Below, one piece after another: positions 9,975 through 20,586 of a DNA stretch of 64,000 nucleotides; the first letter of the stretch is position 1, and each line of letters begins with the position of its first letter. The position numbers were made by a program, and so were the translations under genes. This DNA comes from Roridomyces roridus (lineage: Eukaryota; Basidiomycota; Agaricomycetes; Agaricales; Mycenaceae): contig JARKIF010000009.1 of the NCBI GenBank assembly GCA_029378245.1, forward strand, positions 2,170,001 through 2,234,000, in the 5' to 3' direction. The notes beneath the pieces were generated by a model. That model did no database searches. It had not been told where the DNA came from and saw nothing but the letters and a program-made list of their open reading frames with translations.

Positions 9975-11739
9975 ATGGCTGACCCCGAATCCTTGCGCAT
10001 TATCATCCAAAGGGCCAAAAGCATGGCTGCTCTCCTCCCCGCCTCGCCTCCTCCCATTCCCGAGCACACCTTAACGATGTCTTACATTCGTCCCACACTT
10101 CCAGTGGCCCAGACACTTGAACAACTCATACCCGGGCTGGATCATCGGGTCATCGAGCGGTTTTCCCCTCGATATCTGTCGAAAACCCAGGAGATTCGAC
10201 GCTTGGCGGAAGACCGGCTGCACGGAACATATCTCGAATTGGTCGAACTTCCTCGACACCCTGGCTTTTTATCGCTGCCTCGGTTGTGGGATAGGGTGAT
10301 CGAAGTCTTCGCAATCAAGTATGCTCGCAAGATAAAGGCCTTGGAAGAGGAGGTCGTTGCAGTAATACACAAACGACGGTCAGCCGAACAGGCTCGCAAG
10401 GCCCCCGTCTGTACGCAGCGACCGACATTCAATCATGTACGTTCGTCCCGTCACTTCACTGTGCATACGACCAATGCGTCTGGGGCAGGAATTCACACCT
10501 TTCCTCCAAAAATACTTCGAATACAACGCCTACCCTTCCGCTGCCGATCGTGCGCAAATGGCGAAGAAGTCCATGATGGAGCCTCGTCAAATCGAGGTCT
10601 GGGTATGTGCAATACATCCTCCTCATGCTTTTCTCATGTTATCTAGTTCCAAAACCACCGTCGGCGCGCCAAGGCCGAGGGCAAGTACCTTCGGCGAACC
10701 GGCCCATCCGATCCTGCCCCATACGAGATGTGCTTGAAGTCGATGGAGGAAAAGATGCAACCATTCTTGATTCCTGAGCCGTTGCGGCAGTCCCTCGATT
10801 CTGACGTGTCGGATGTGGGCTCTGACGACGAGGAGGACGACGCTCAGTTCTATAACGATCGCCCAGAGGTGCGCTTCTAAATCCCATCTCAAACATTTTC
10901 CAATCCTTGCGCAGGAGCTGGATCTTTCAGATGTGCTGCAACCTGCACCGTCGCGTCATGCTTTCCCGATGCCCTGGTCGCGTAGCCGCAACGCACCCAC
11001 GACGATTCGCTCGACCCAGCAGTTCTCCTTCCCACCCCCAGAGTGGCCGAGGAAACCTTCGGCACCGGTTGAGCGCCCTGTGGTCAAGATGACGGAGCTT
11101 ATACGGTCCTTCGCCTGTTGCCACGTTCGCGACAGTAACCGTGTCTTGTCGCCACCGTTCAAGATCGCCACACTCGTTGTCCCTTCGCCCGCTCCTCATC
11201 CCGCCCTCGTACGGGGCAAGTTCCACCCTGCCCCTGTCGTCACTAAAACGAGTCTCAACATCATCCCTGCTCCTCGTGTGCGACAACGCCCCTTCCGGTC
11301 GCCCAGCCCTTCTGCGCAACTGGCGACCCTGGTGCCGCCTGCCAGGAAGAAAAAGCTGGCAGGTCCACCGCGCCGCACGCCGAAGAAAGCGCTGCACCAC
11401 GGTATCACCGCGGAAAAGTCGATGGTTCGCTCCAATACTCCCCCGTCCCGCACACCGTCCCTCGAGGCGAGCGACTTCTCTCCCTCCCGCACGCCGTCTT
11501 TCGAGGCGAGCGACTTTTCTCCCTCCCGCACGCCGTCTTTCGGCTCCACGGGCTTCTCAAGTCGTTCGACCTCGACCTCGAGTGGTCCCGCGACACCTGT
11601 GGGCTCTCCTGTCGTCCATCCTTTGGAGATTCGGGAATATCTTGATCTCTTCGGTGACGATCTACCCTCGCGGCGGAGTGCCTCCCCTGCTTTTTTCATG
11701 AGTGAGAAGCAAGGGTTCGAGTTTTCGTTCACGGGCTAA
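9975..11739 (+). CDS. HD2 homeodomain mating-type protein, copy 1
   Basis: Exons 9975-10436, 10489-10602, 10647-10868 and 10915-11739; 540 residues. The N-terminal 154 residues are the HD2 dimerisation part. The homeodomain runs from about 155 (EFTPFLQKYFEYNAYPS) to the canonical HD2 recognition helix IEVWFQNHRRRAKAEG; an intron splits W and F, a position used in many homeobox genes. Downstream come an acidic patch (SDVGSDDEEDD), a basic patch (ARKKKLAGPPRRTPKK), then three tandem 13-residue repeats with core PSRTPS and a Ser-rich end. The start is the first ATG in a good context (CATCATGGC). HD2 joins HD1 of another allele in the nucleus to switch on the dikaryotic programme. All reading frames agree and no key residue is missing, so this gene should work. 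Confidence 0.95.
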
Positions 11740-12275
11740 GTGTGGGAGCGTTCTTGCTCGCATGGTTCCCCTTCGTGCTCAGCGCGTTCGCTATCTTCGG
11801 GCAGCGTCGCGTCCGGCCATCTGTTGGGTCCTCGTCGAGATAGTGCATCTGACGAGCGGTCACCCGATGTCTCTTATTCGTTTGCTATGCTTATGCTGCG
11901 TTCATTTGGCTTTCCTGCTATGCTCACTATCCATGCTTGATTACTGTATCATCTAGTACGCTCTGTTTTTCCACCTGCTATATGTCTCTTGCTAGCGCAC
12001 ACCCCAATTGTACAATCTAACATGCAATGTAATTGTCCAAGCCTTCTCAACTTGCTCAACATTAGTCCAATGCAACTTCCGTTAAAACGGCATTCGGATA
12101 TAATTACAATATAGTGCTGTAACTTGCCAATGGCGCATTGCCCCGAGTTATCTCGGGATTCCTCTGTCTTACTCGCAATCCATGCGAGACACCGGCAATA
12201 AGAAACGCGGAAACGCCCCGTCGTCTTTGGGAGACTGGCGAGAAGTTGGGCGGTGGCGGATTGAAGATGAAGTGG
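11740..12275 (+). other. HD2 3' flank and inner end of B, unit 1
   Basis: AT-richer sequence after the HD2 stop, without a gene. At 12225-12300 on the plus strand are the last ~16 codons of MIP ([15 protein letters not shown]), in a version different from the fragment at 7272; the inner end of A' starts within it. Confidence 0.6.
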
Positions 12276-13497
12276 GGCAGCCGGGCCGTCATTGAGGTTA
12301 GAGTAGGCACTGATATGTATTCCAGATCATGACTATAGAGCATAAGGATAACAAAACGATAGCAGGTGTGAACCTCACCTATGTGGCGACGAAGGCCAGT
12401 GGAAACATTACATACTCGCTTGCTTTCGGGATTGTCCCCCTCGCGTTTGTGCTTCGCGACCATTGTGGGCGCTGTTTTGCCAGTGGCACAGGATGATAAG
12501 GGTGGCGACCTTGTTCACCGCTTTTGACCATTGTTCTCAACCGCCATTGTACGGCGTTCGAAAGATCTAGAATGAAAGAACAAGGGACTCGTGTCAGTCT
12601 GCACATGTCGGTTCAATGCGGAGTTTGAAATGTTCGAGTACTTAAAGGGCATGGGTGTGGGTCCAATGTCAATAACTCTTGACCTCCAACCACCATGGCA
12701 TCCTCCTCCAGCCTGTATGCAAAGCTTCAACAGATCCAGCTCGACATCTTCAACGCCGCCGGCAGCGGCGACAACGCCCAGTTGGCCACGGTGGCCAGGA
12801 GATGGGCACAGCTAGCCGCCGAGCTCCAAACCGCCCAGCAGTACGGTGGCTTGACCCAGGAAACCCAGCTGCTCGCTGGAACCGTCGCTGAGAGTGTGCG
12901 GATACTCTCCAGCTCGCTGATCGAAGCCGAGGAGGCATATGACAACATTCAAGCCAACGCGGAGGCCGAGCTGGACGAGAGTAAGTCTGCTATAGAGCCT
13001 CGATAGTTTATATCACGACTCACCACTCTCTAGTCCTCCGGAACGAACAGCGTGGCAGCCGCCAGAAGAAGAGGAGGGCCGGGAAACGCTAGTGGCCCGA
13101 GCGGTCAGCAGAACCACCCGGTGAGTCTGTCCTGTAGCGTGTCGAACGCCGACGTTAATAGGCCCCAGCCTGTCATGCGTGCGGGTGAAGCCCGTCTACT
13201 CTGGTAAGGTTTCTGCTTCACACTGGCCTTGATCTGAAGACTTGGCAACGTAGACCTCAAGGTTCACGAGAGGGGTAGAAAACGGGAAAGGACTTTTGGA
13301 TTGGATTGAATTACGCATCGTTGTACCTGTGAAATTGATAATGCTTGCTCGATGCGTCGGTTGACTGATCAAGAGGTGCTTTAACTGCCTGGTTGCAACC
13401 GTGGTGCGTATACCGAGCCCGCAGCCGAGCGGGAAGCGCCAAGCCCTGGTACTGGGCCGCCCCGCATGCACGAACGAAGAGTCGCCGAGGAGAAATT
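12276..13497 (-). repeat. Inverted-repeat arm A', copy 1
   Basis: Reverse complement of A (6070-7291), mirror sum 19567. Ends at 13497 where matching to A stops (GAGGAGAAATT, then different sequence). Carries HD1-N on the plus strand. Confidence 0.85.
12695..13092 (+). CDS. HD1-N, copy 2
   Basis: Exons 12695-12980 and 13034-13092, 114 residues, identical in sequence to the copy at 6475-6872 but on the opposite strand. Lies convergent to nothing: downstream is the 38-bp filler and block S copy 2. Confidence 0.6.
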
Positions 13498-13535
13498 ACG
13501 AAACAAGTGGCATTTTAAATCAATAGCAAGCACCA
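13498..13535 (+). other. 38-bp filler between A' and S
   Basis: Not present before S copy 1, but found again at 21789-21826. It marks the A'/S junction of the tandem units and ends at a GGGG shared with the left edge of S1, so it may be junction sequence added when the array formed. Confidence 0.6.
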
Positions 13536-14360
13536 GGGGATAATGCGGCCAATCAGGCTCCCACACTTACTGCAGCTAATCGGAGAGAAGGCTCCAGTAC
13601 TAAATCCGTGAAGGCAAACTCGGACCCTTGCTGATCTCGTCGAGAATGAAAGCAGGAGAAACACTCCGTGGCGAGAAAGCCTTGAGCCAGAGCGATTAGG
13701 GCTGGAAATACCGGGGGAGCAGAGAGGGAGAGAAGTCGCTCGTTCCCAAGGAAGGGTGCCAAAAAAAGGGGGGTTTAAAGAATATTGGGACTTGCTGGGT
13801 GAAACAGGCGGAGGGTATAATAGAAACAGAGCGGAGCCGGAAGAAGAGCATTCAAAGGGTGTACGACGAAGAGTGTCGCTGCGGCTGGATTAAATCCTAT
13901 AAAATGCAACAATAGCAATGATAATGCGTTCGGGAGGCCATGGTGAAACTTGCTTGCAGTAGACGAGAGCGACTGACGAGGATACCAGGTTTTGCTTTTG
14001 CGTGGTGGGCGAGCAAGGACGAGCTTGTCAGGTGAGACGGCGGTGCAAGAAAGCCAGGCCAGAAGGTATTATCTATGGAACTTCTTGTCTGCTGTATATC
14101 GACGACACCCCACTCAAAGAGAAGACTGCGGGAGACGACTATGTATGCCCTTGTTCTACTTGTTTGCTAAGTAGTTCGACACAAAGCCCGACTTACTGCC
14201 ACCATCATCTCGTTCATGCGGATTGCGATTTGCTCTCCTCTCCAGTCGTTTGCACCATGGAACGCTCGCGGTTCAACCTGACACCGGCTCACCCTTGACT
14301 GGCTCTTTTAATGAATTCTCTGAACCACACGTTCGGTGAGGTGCTGATACCTTCGGTGCA
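13536..14360 (+). repeat. Block S, copy 2, palindrome spacer
   Basis: HD2 C-terminal relic on the minus strand at about 13553-13771, then a stretch without recognised genes. Differs from copy 1 by G/A at 5251 versus 13542; otherwise the same short frames. Confidence 0.75.
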
Positions 14361-15582
14361 AATTTCTCCTCGGCGACTCTTCGTTCGTGCATTCGGGGCG
14401 GCCCAGTACCAGGGCTTGGCGCTTCCCGCTCGGCTGCGGGCTCGGTATACGCACCACGGTTGCAACCAGGCAGTTAAAGCACCTCTTGATCAGTCAACCG
14501 ACGCATCGAGCAAGCATTATCAATTTCACAGGTACAACGATGCGTAATTCAATCCAATCCAAAAGTCCTTTCCCGTTTTCTACCCCTCTCGTGAACCTTG
14601 AGGTCTACGTTGCCAAGTCTTCAGATCAAGGCCAGTGTGAAGCAGAAACCTTACCAGAGTAGACGGGCTTCACCCGCACGCATGACAGGCTGGGGCCTAT
14701 TAACGTCGGCGTTCGACACGCTACAGGACAGACTCACCGGGTGGTTCTGCTGACCGCTCGGGCCACTAGCGTTTCCCGGCCCTCCTCTTCTTCTGGCGGC
14801 TGCCACGCTGTTCGTTCCGGAGGACTAGAGAGTGGTGAGTCGTGATATAAACTATCGAGGCTCTATAGCAGACTTACTCTCGTCCAGCTCGGCCTCCGCG
14901 TTGGCTTGAATGTTGTCATATGCCTCCTCGGCTTCGATCAGCGAGCTGGAGAGTATCCGCACACTCTCAGCGACGGTTCCAGCGAGCAGCTGGGTTTCCT
15001 GGGTCAAGCCACCGTACTGCTGGGCGGTTTGGAGCTCGGCGGCTAGCTGTGCCCATCTCCTGGCCACCGTGGCCAACTGGGCGTTGTCGCCGCTGCCGGC
15101 GGCGTTGAAGATGTCGAGCTGGATCTGTTGAAGCTTTGCATACAGGCTGGAGGAGGATGCCATGGTGGTTGGAGGTCAAGAGTTATTGACATTGGACCCA
15201 CACCCATGCCCTTTAAGTACTCGAACATTTCAAACTCCGCATTGAACCGACATGTGCAGACTGACACGAGTCCCTTGTTCTTTCATTCTAGATCTTTCGA
15301 ACGCCGTACAATGGCGGTTGAGAACAATGGTCAAAAGCGGTGAACAAGGTCGCCACCCTTATCATCCTGTGCCACTGGCAAAACAGCGCCCACAATGGTC
15401 GCGAAGCACAAACGCGAGGGGGACAATCCCGAAAGCAAGCGAGTATGTAATGTTTCCACTGGCCTTCGTCGCCACATAGGTGAGGTTCACACCTGCTATC
15501 GTTTTGTTATCCTTATGCTCTATAGTCATGATCTGGAATACATATCAGTGCCTACTCTAACCTCAATGACGGCCCGGCTGCC
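14361..15582 (+). repeat. Inverted-repeat arm A, copy 2
   Basis: Direct copy of 6070-7291 for most of its length. After GGCCCGGCTGCC (15571-15582) it continues into the sequence that follows A' in unit 1, as expected if B was inverted by exchange between A and A'. Confidence 0.85.
14766..15163 (-). CDS. HD1-N, copy 3
   Basis: Exons 15163-14878 and 14824-14766, same 114-residue product as the other copies. Here its neighbour on the right is the 3' end of HD2 and not the MIP fragment, so it sits in a different context from copies 1 and 5. Confidence 0.6.
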
Positions 15583-16118
15583 CCACTTCATCTTCAATCC
15601 GCCACCGCCCAACTTCTCGCCAGTCTCCCAAAGACGACGGGGCGTTTCCGCGTTTCTTATTGCCGGTGTCTCGCATGGATTGCGAGTAAGACAGAGGAAT
15701 CCCGAGATAACTCGGGGCAATGCGCCATTGGCAAGTTACAGCACTATATTGTAATTATATCCGAATGCCGTTTTAACGGAAGTTGCATTGGACTAATGTT
15801 GAGCAAGTTGAGAAGGCTTGGACAATTACATTGCATGTTAGATTGTACAATTGGGGTGTGCGCTAGCAAGAGACATATAGCAGGTGGAAAAACAGAGCGT
15901 ACTAGATGATACAGTAATCAAGCATGGATAGTGAGCATAGCAGGAAAGCCAAATGAACGCAGCATAAGCATAGCAAACGAATAAGAGACATCGGGTGACC
16001 GCTCGTCAGATGCACTATCTCGACGAGGACCCAACAGATGGCCGGACGCGACGCTGCCCGAAGATAGCGAACGCGCTGAGCACGAAGGGGAACCATGCGA
16101 GCAAGAACGCTCCCACAC
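15583..16118 (-). other. Inner end of B and HD2 3' flank, unit 2
   Basis: Mirror of 11740-12275; no gene. Compare with the diverged flank at 4960-5244. Confidence 0.6.
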
Positions 16119-17883
16119 TTAGCCCGTGAACGAAAACTCGAACCCTTGCTTCTCACTCATGAAAAAAGCAGGGGAGGCACTCCGCCGCGAGGGTAGATCG
16201 TCACCGAAGAGATCAAGATATTCCCGAATCTCCAAAGGATGGACGACAGGAGAGCCCACAGGTGTCGCGGGACCACTCGAGGTCGAGGTCGAACGACTTG
16301 AGAAGCCCGTGGAGCCGAAAGACGGCGTGCGGGAGGGAGAAAAGTCGCTCGCCTCGAAAGACGGCGTGCGGGAGGGAGAGAAGTCGCTCGCCTCGAGGGA
16401 CGGTGTGCGGGACGGGGGAGTATTGGAGCGAACCATCGACTTTTCCGCGGTGATACCGTGGTGCAGCGCTTTCTTCGGCGTGCGGCGCGGTGGACCTGCC
16501 AGCTTTTTCTTCCTGGCAGGCGGCACCAGGGTCGCCAGTTGCGCAGAAGGGCTGGGCGACCGGAAGGGGCGTTGTCGCACACGAGGAGCAGGGATGATGT
16601 TGAGACTCGTTTTAGTGACGACAGGGGCAGGGTGGAACTTGCCCCGTACGAGGGCGGGATGAGGAGCGGGCGAAGGGACAACGAGTGTGGCGATCTTGAA
16701 CGGTGGCGACAAGACACGGTTACTGTCGCGAACGTGGCAACAGGCGAAGGACCGTATAAGCTCCGTCATCTTGACCACAGGGCGCTCAACCGGTGCCGAA
16801 GGTTTCCTCGGCCACTCTGGGGGTGGGAAGGAGAACTGCTGGGTCGAGCGAATCGTCGTGGGTGCGTTGCGGCTACGCGACCAGGGCATCGGGAAAGCAT
16901 GACGCGACGGTGCAGGTTGCAGCACATCTGAAAGATCCAGCTCCTGCGCAAGGATTGGAAAATGTTTGAGATGGGATTTAGAAGCGCACCTCTGGGCGAT
17001 CGTTATAGAACTGAGCGTCGTCCTCCTCGTCGTCAGAGCCCACATCCGACACGTCAGAATCGAGGGACTGCCGCAACGGCTCAGGAATCAAGAATGGTTG
17101 CATCTTTTCCTCCATCGACTTCAAGCACATCTCGTATGGGGCAGGATCGGATGGGCCGGTTCGCCGAAGGTACTTGCCCTCGGCCTTGGCGCGCCGACGG
17201 TGGTTTTGGAACTAGATAACATGAGAAAAGCATGAGGAGGATGTATTGCACATACCCAGACCTCGATTTGACGAGGCTCCATCATGGACTTCTTCGCCAT
17301 TTGCGCACGATCGGCAGCGGAAGGGTAGGCGTTGTATTCGAAGTATTTTTGGAGGAAAGGTGTGAATTCCTGCCCCAGACGCATTGGTCGTATGCACAGT
17401 GAAGTGACGGGACGAACGTACATGATTGAATGTCGGTCGCTGCGTACAGACGGGGGCCTTGCGAGCCTGTTCGGCTGACCGTCGTTTGTGTATTACTGCA
17501 ACGACCTCCTCTTCCAAGGCCTTTATCTTGCGAGCATACTTGATTGCGAAGACTTCGATCACCCTATCCCACAACCGAGGCAGCGATAAAAAGCCAGGGT
17601 GTCGAGGAAGTTCGACCAATTCGAGATATGTTCCGTGCAGCCGGTCTTCCGCCAAGCGTCGAATCTCCTGGGTTTTCGACAGATATCGAGGGGAAAACCG
17701 CTCGATGACCCGATGATCCAGCCCGGGTATGAGTTGTTCAAGTGTCTGGGCCACTGGAAGTGTGGGACGAATGTAAGACATCGTTAAGGTGTGCTCGGGA
17801 ATGGGAGGAGGCGAGGCGGGGAGGAGAGCAGCCATGCTTTTGGCCCTTTGGATGATAATGCGCAAGGATTCGGGGTCAGCCAT
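16119..17883 (-). CDS. HD2 homeodomain mating-type protein, copy 2
   Basis: Exons (minus strand) 17883-17422, 17369-17256, 17211-16990 and 16943-16119; 540 residues, the same translation as copy 1 including WFQNHRRRAK and the three PSRTPS repeats. Two identical alleles cannot give the non-self HD1/HD2 pairing that mushrooms require, so the second copy adds dosage, not a new specificity. It may also be a duplicate of one gene created by assembly. Confidence 0.9.
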
Positions 17884-18398
17884 GATGGTTTGAATATGGG
17901 CAGTCAAGCACGGCGTTTAAATAATGATCTTGCAGACAATGCGGAGTTTGATTCGGGCATTACGTGACACTGAAAATGCGGGACGTTCGCGCTCATGGCA
18001 CTCATGAGCTCAGAACTCAGTGAAGGCCCCGAGAGGCGGCCGATACCTAGATTTTGAGCCGCCGTTGGATTTTTCCTGGACCCGGAGCATTCAAATATTC
18101 AGGATCGGGTCTCGATCACTCCCATTTTGAGTTTGGCCAGAGTCCTGCCCCAGTGCTGGCAGTGGCGAGACAAGAAGCAGTATGCTCGTTGCATAATCAT
18201 TCACGAACCATGAACGCAATATTTTTTCTACAACCGGAGTCTCGCATGTATGTACAATGCAGGATATTCCGATGGGCACGTGTACTTATGGGAACACAAC
18301 CCTTCAACTCAAGTTTGTCTGCATTTGTGACACTCCAGAGTGGGCAATCTGCGGTCTGGAAACTGCTGTATATTGCATCAGCCACGTCCAGGTCGTCG
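17884..18398 (+). promoter_or_regulatory. Divergent HD1/HD2 intergenic region, unit 2
   Basis: Mirror of 9460-9974, with the shared 15-bp element at 17937-17951 (reverse orientation). Confidence 0.55.
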
Positions 18399-19745
18399 AT
18401 GGTCGGCTGTCCCTCGTACATTGAGCCCGCTTACGAGTGGCTGCTCAACCACCTCGACAACCCATATCCAAAGACGGCGGTCAAACAAAAGATCGCTGAC
18501 GATACTGGTTTCTCTCTGGAGCACATATGTGGGTGGTTTGTGGAAGCCCGACGACGAATCGGGTGGACGCAGCTGTTGCGGGAAGAGTTCAGCCGGAGGC
18601 GGGGTGACATGGTCGATGCCGCCGAGCGCTTTTTTGTCCGTCCTGATCCCGAGAGCCCTCTACTCCCCGCCATTGGCCCGAAATTCGCCCAAATACGGGC
18701 TTGCGCGGAGCATATGTATACTGCCAAGTTCATTCCAAGCGCGTTTCCCGATAAGATCAAAGACCCTACCCGAGAAGTCCAGGCAGATGCGCAGGGCAAG
18801 TTGCAGGCTCAGCGCGAAGCGGCAAGGTCTCCGCCAGCGGAATTTAATCCCTCTTTTCCCGTTTCCGACGAAGGCGCGTCGATGTCGCACGAGCATTCCA
18901 CTTCCGGCGCAACGCATGGCGAGCATCTATCAAATAAACGTCTGAGGTACATACTTTTCCCATGTGTAACTCGTGCGGTGTTCACTTCCTTTCCAGGATT
19001 GACGACGGTCGAAATGCCATCGTGTTTCGGCCATCGCCAGCCTACTCTGTGCCCTCGTTTCCTCGAACCTGCAAGCGTCCGTTGTCGGATGCAGACGAGT
19101 CGGATGCCAAGCGCGTCCGCGTTCGAGCAACGTCAGAGGCTGCCACTCTCAGCCTCACTTTGTCGGGAACTCCAGACTTGTTGGCCGACTGGTTCTCTAG
19201 CAACAGCACGGGCGACACTGATCTGCTCGAGCCTGGTAAGCTCTTGGACATCAAGCTGTTTGACCCGTCCGACTTGGAGTTTGAGACACCATCCGCTCCC
19301 TATCAATCCACAGGTCAGTATATGGCTGCCTCGAAATTTTGACTGACCTTCTTTCCTCAGCAACGGCGACACTGTCTGAAGTCTGGGAGGAGCCCGACTT
19401 CGACGACACCCTTGACCTTTCCGTTCGCACTGGTTCGTGTCTTTCTTCTGTCCTTCTTCGCTGTCACTTGTTTCATCTCTTACTAGCCATGAACGAGCCT
19501 CTCTCGAATTTTTGTGGATACTATCCTGTCAACCCCGACTACAACATTCTGTCTAATACCGTGGCAGACGCCTTCGGCAAAGTTGTTTCTTTCTCTGAGT
19601 CTGACACCACATTGCTTCAGCACATTCATCAACTTGAACAAGCGCACAATGTTTCAACCGCTACTGGCTTTCGTACCCATCCAGGTGCGTTTTTCACTCG
19701 TAATTCAATTGTAACCGATCTCACGATACCCGTCTAGGTTCCTGA
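18399..19745 (+). CDS. HD1 homeodomain mating-type protein, copy 2
   Basis: Exons 18399-18946, 18997-19313, 19361-19432, 19487-19684 and 19738-19745; the last exon holds only GT TCC TGA. Same product as copy 1 (homeodomain with WFVEARRRIGW). The frame is open from 18054, giving up to 115 extra residues without helix pattern, so the true start could be 18210 or 18246. The recognisable N-terminal HD1 domain is missing here too. Confidence 0.78.
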
Positions 19746-19983
19746 ATTTCTTTCGTCTCCATCTTGGGCTTATTCCTATTATTGTTTGCACCTCTCAAAT
19801 GCCTGATTTATTGGTTACATGTTTCTTTTCCCTGCTTGATTCTATCTCGCTATGACTCTTCGAGTACTGCTATCTATATATGCACATTATCTGGACCTGG
19901 ATGCCCAGGCCGCCCAACCTCGACCTGATGCCTACCGCTGAGCAAGGAGTCGCACTTCGCTGCTTTCGTACTTTCCTCTGCCG

Positions 19984-20586
19984 TTGCAGCCATGTTCGGC
20001 GGTACGCAGCCGCTGCGCGATGCGACTGGACTGTGTCAAGCTTCCTTCAATCCTGCGTCCTGCTGTCCTCTCTCTCTCTGACGCCGAATCAACCTCCGCG
20101 CCCCGAACAGGCGGAAACCACCACGAAGACCCGTGCCACTCCATCGACACGTACTCGCAAATCCTCCTCGCCTCCATCGACCAAATCTACCACTCACCTA
20201 CAGTACAAGAATCCAGCTTTGACTCGACGGCTGAGCTCGCCAAGTTGCACAACACGGGTGGACTGATCCCGCACGTCCCAGGGACGTCGTTCCAAACGCG
20301 TTTCCGGCATTTGGTTGGTTACGCGGCGACGTATTACTCTTATCTTTTCGATCGAGCGATGGCGTCGATGGTGTGGGGTAACGTCTTCTCGGCGGACCCG
20401 CTTAACAGGGAGACGGGGGAGAAGTACGAGCGGGAAGTCTTGAGCTACGGTGAAGGCAAAGACCCGTGGAAGATGGTCGGCACATTGCTTTCTGCGCCGC
20501 AGCTGGAGAGCGGGGACGCTGAGGCGATGCGTGAGGTTGGGCGTTGGCGCATTGAGGACGAAAACGGGCAGCCGGGCCGTCATTGA
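19984..20586 (+). pseudogene. MIP 3'-end fragment, copy 2
   Basis: Mirror of 7272-7874, last MIP exon only, frame open, ends GQPGRH. It has no upstream peptidase exons and no start signal of its own; probably not a working gene. Confidence 0.85.

Larger units (their letters stand above)
6070..13497 (+). repeat. Left arm of the giant palindrome
   Basis: Every feature here has a mirror partner in 14361-21788 with coordinates summing to 27858 (HD1 frame 8512-9804 with 18054-19346; HD2 start 9975 with 17883). Arms are 7,428 bp; the spacer 13498-14360 is 863 bp and is not palindromic. Confidence 0.9.
5245..13535 (+). repeat. Tandem unit 1 of the mating-type array (S-A-B-A', 8,291 bp)
   Basis: Matching features recur at a constant offset of 8,291 bp in S and A (for example 5262, 13553 and 21844; 6561, 14852 and 23143). 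The join to unit 2 lies at the GGGG of 13536-13539, which equals 5245-5248. Inside the unit the order is S 5245-6069, A 6070-7291, B 7292-12275, A' 12276-13497 and a 38-bp filler 13498-13535. B reads MIP fragment, HD1, HD2 from left to right. Offsets come from coordinates and spot comparison of bases, not from a full alignment. Confidence 0.9.

Noticed and set aside
18054..18398. Open frame upstream of HD1 as the normal HD1 N-terminal domain
   Set aside because: It lacks the helix pattern and the conserved Trp/Leu positions seen in HD1 N-termini (and in HD1-N), so I cannot accept it, though part may be translated.
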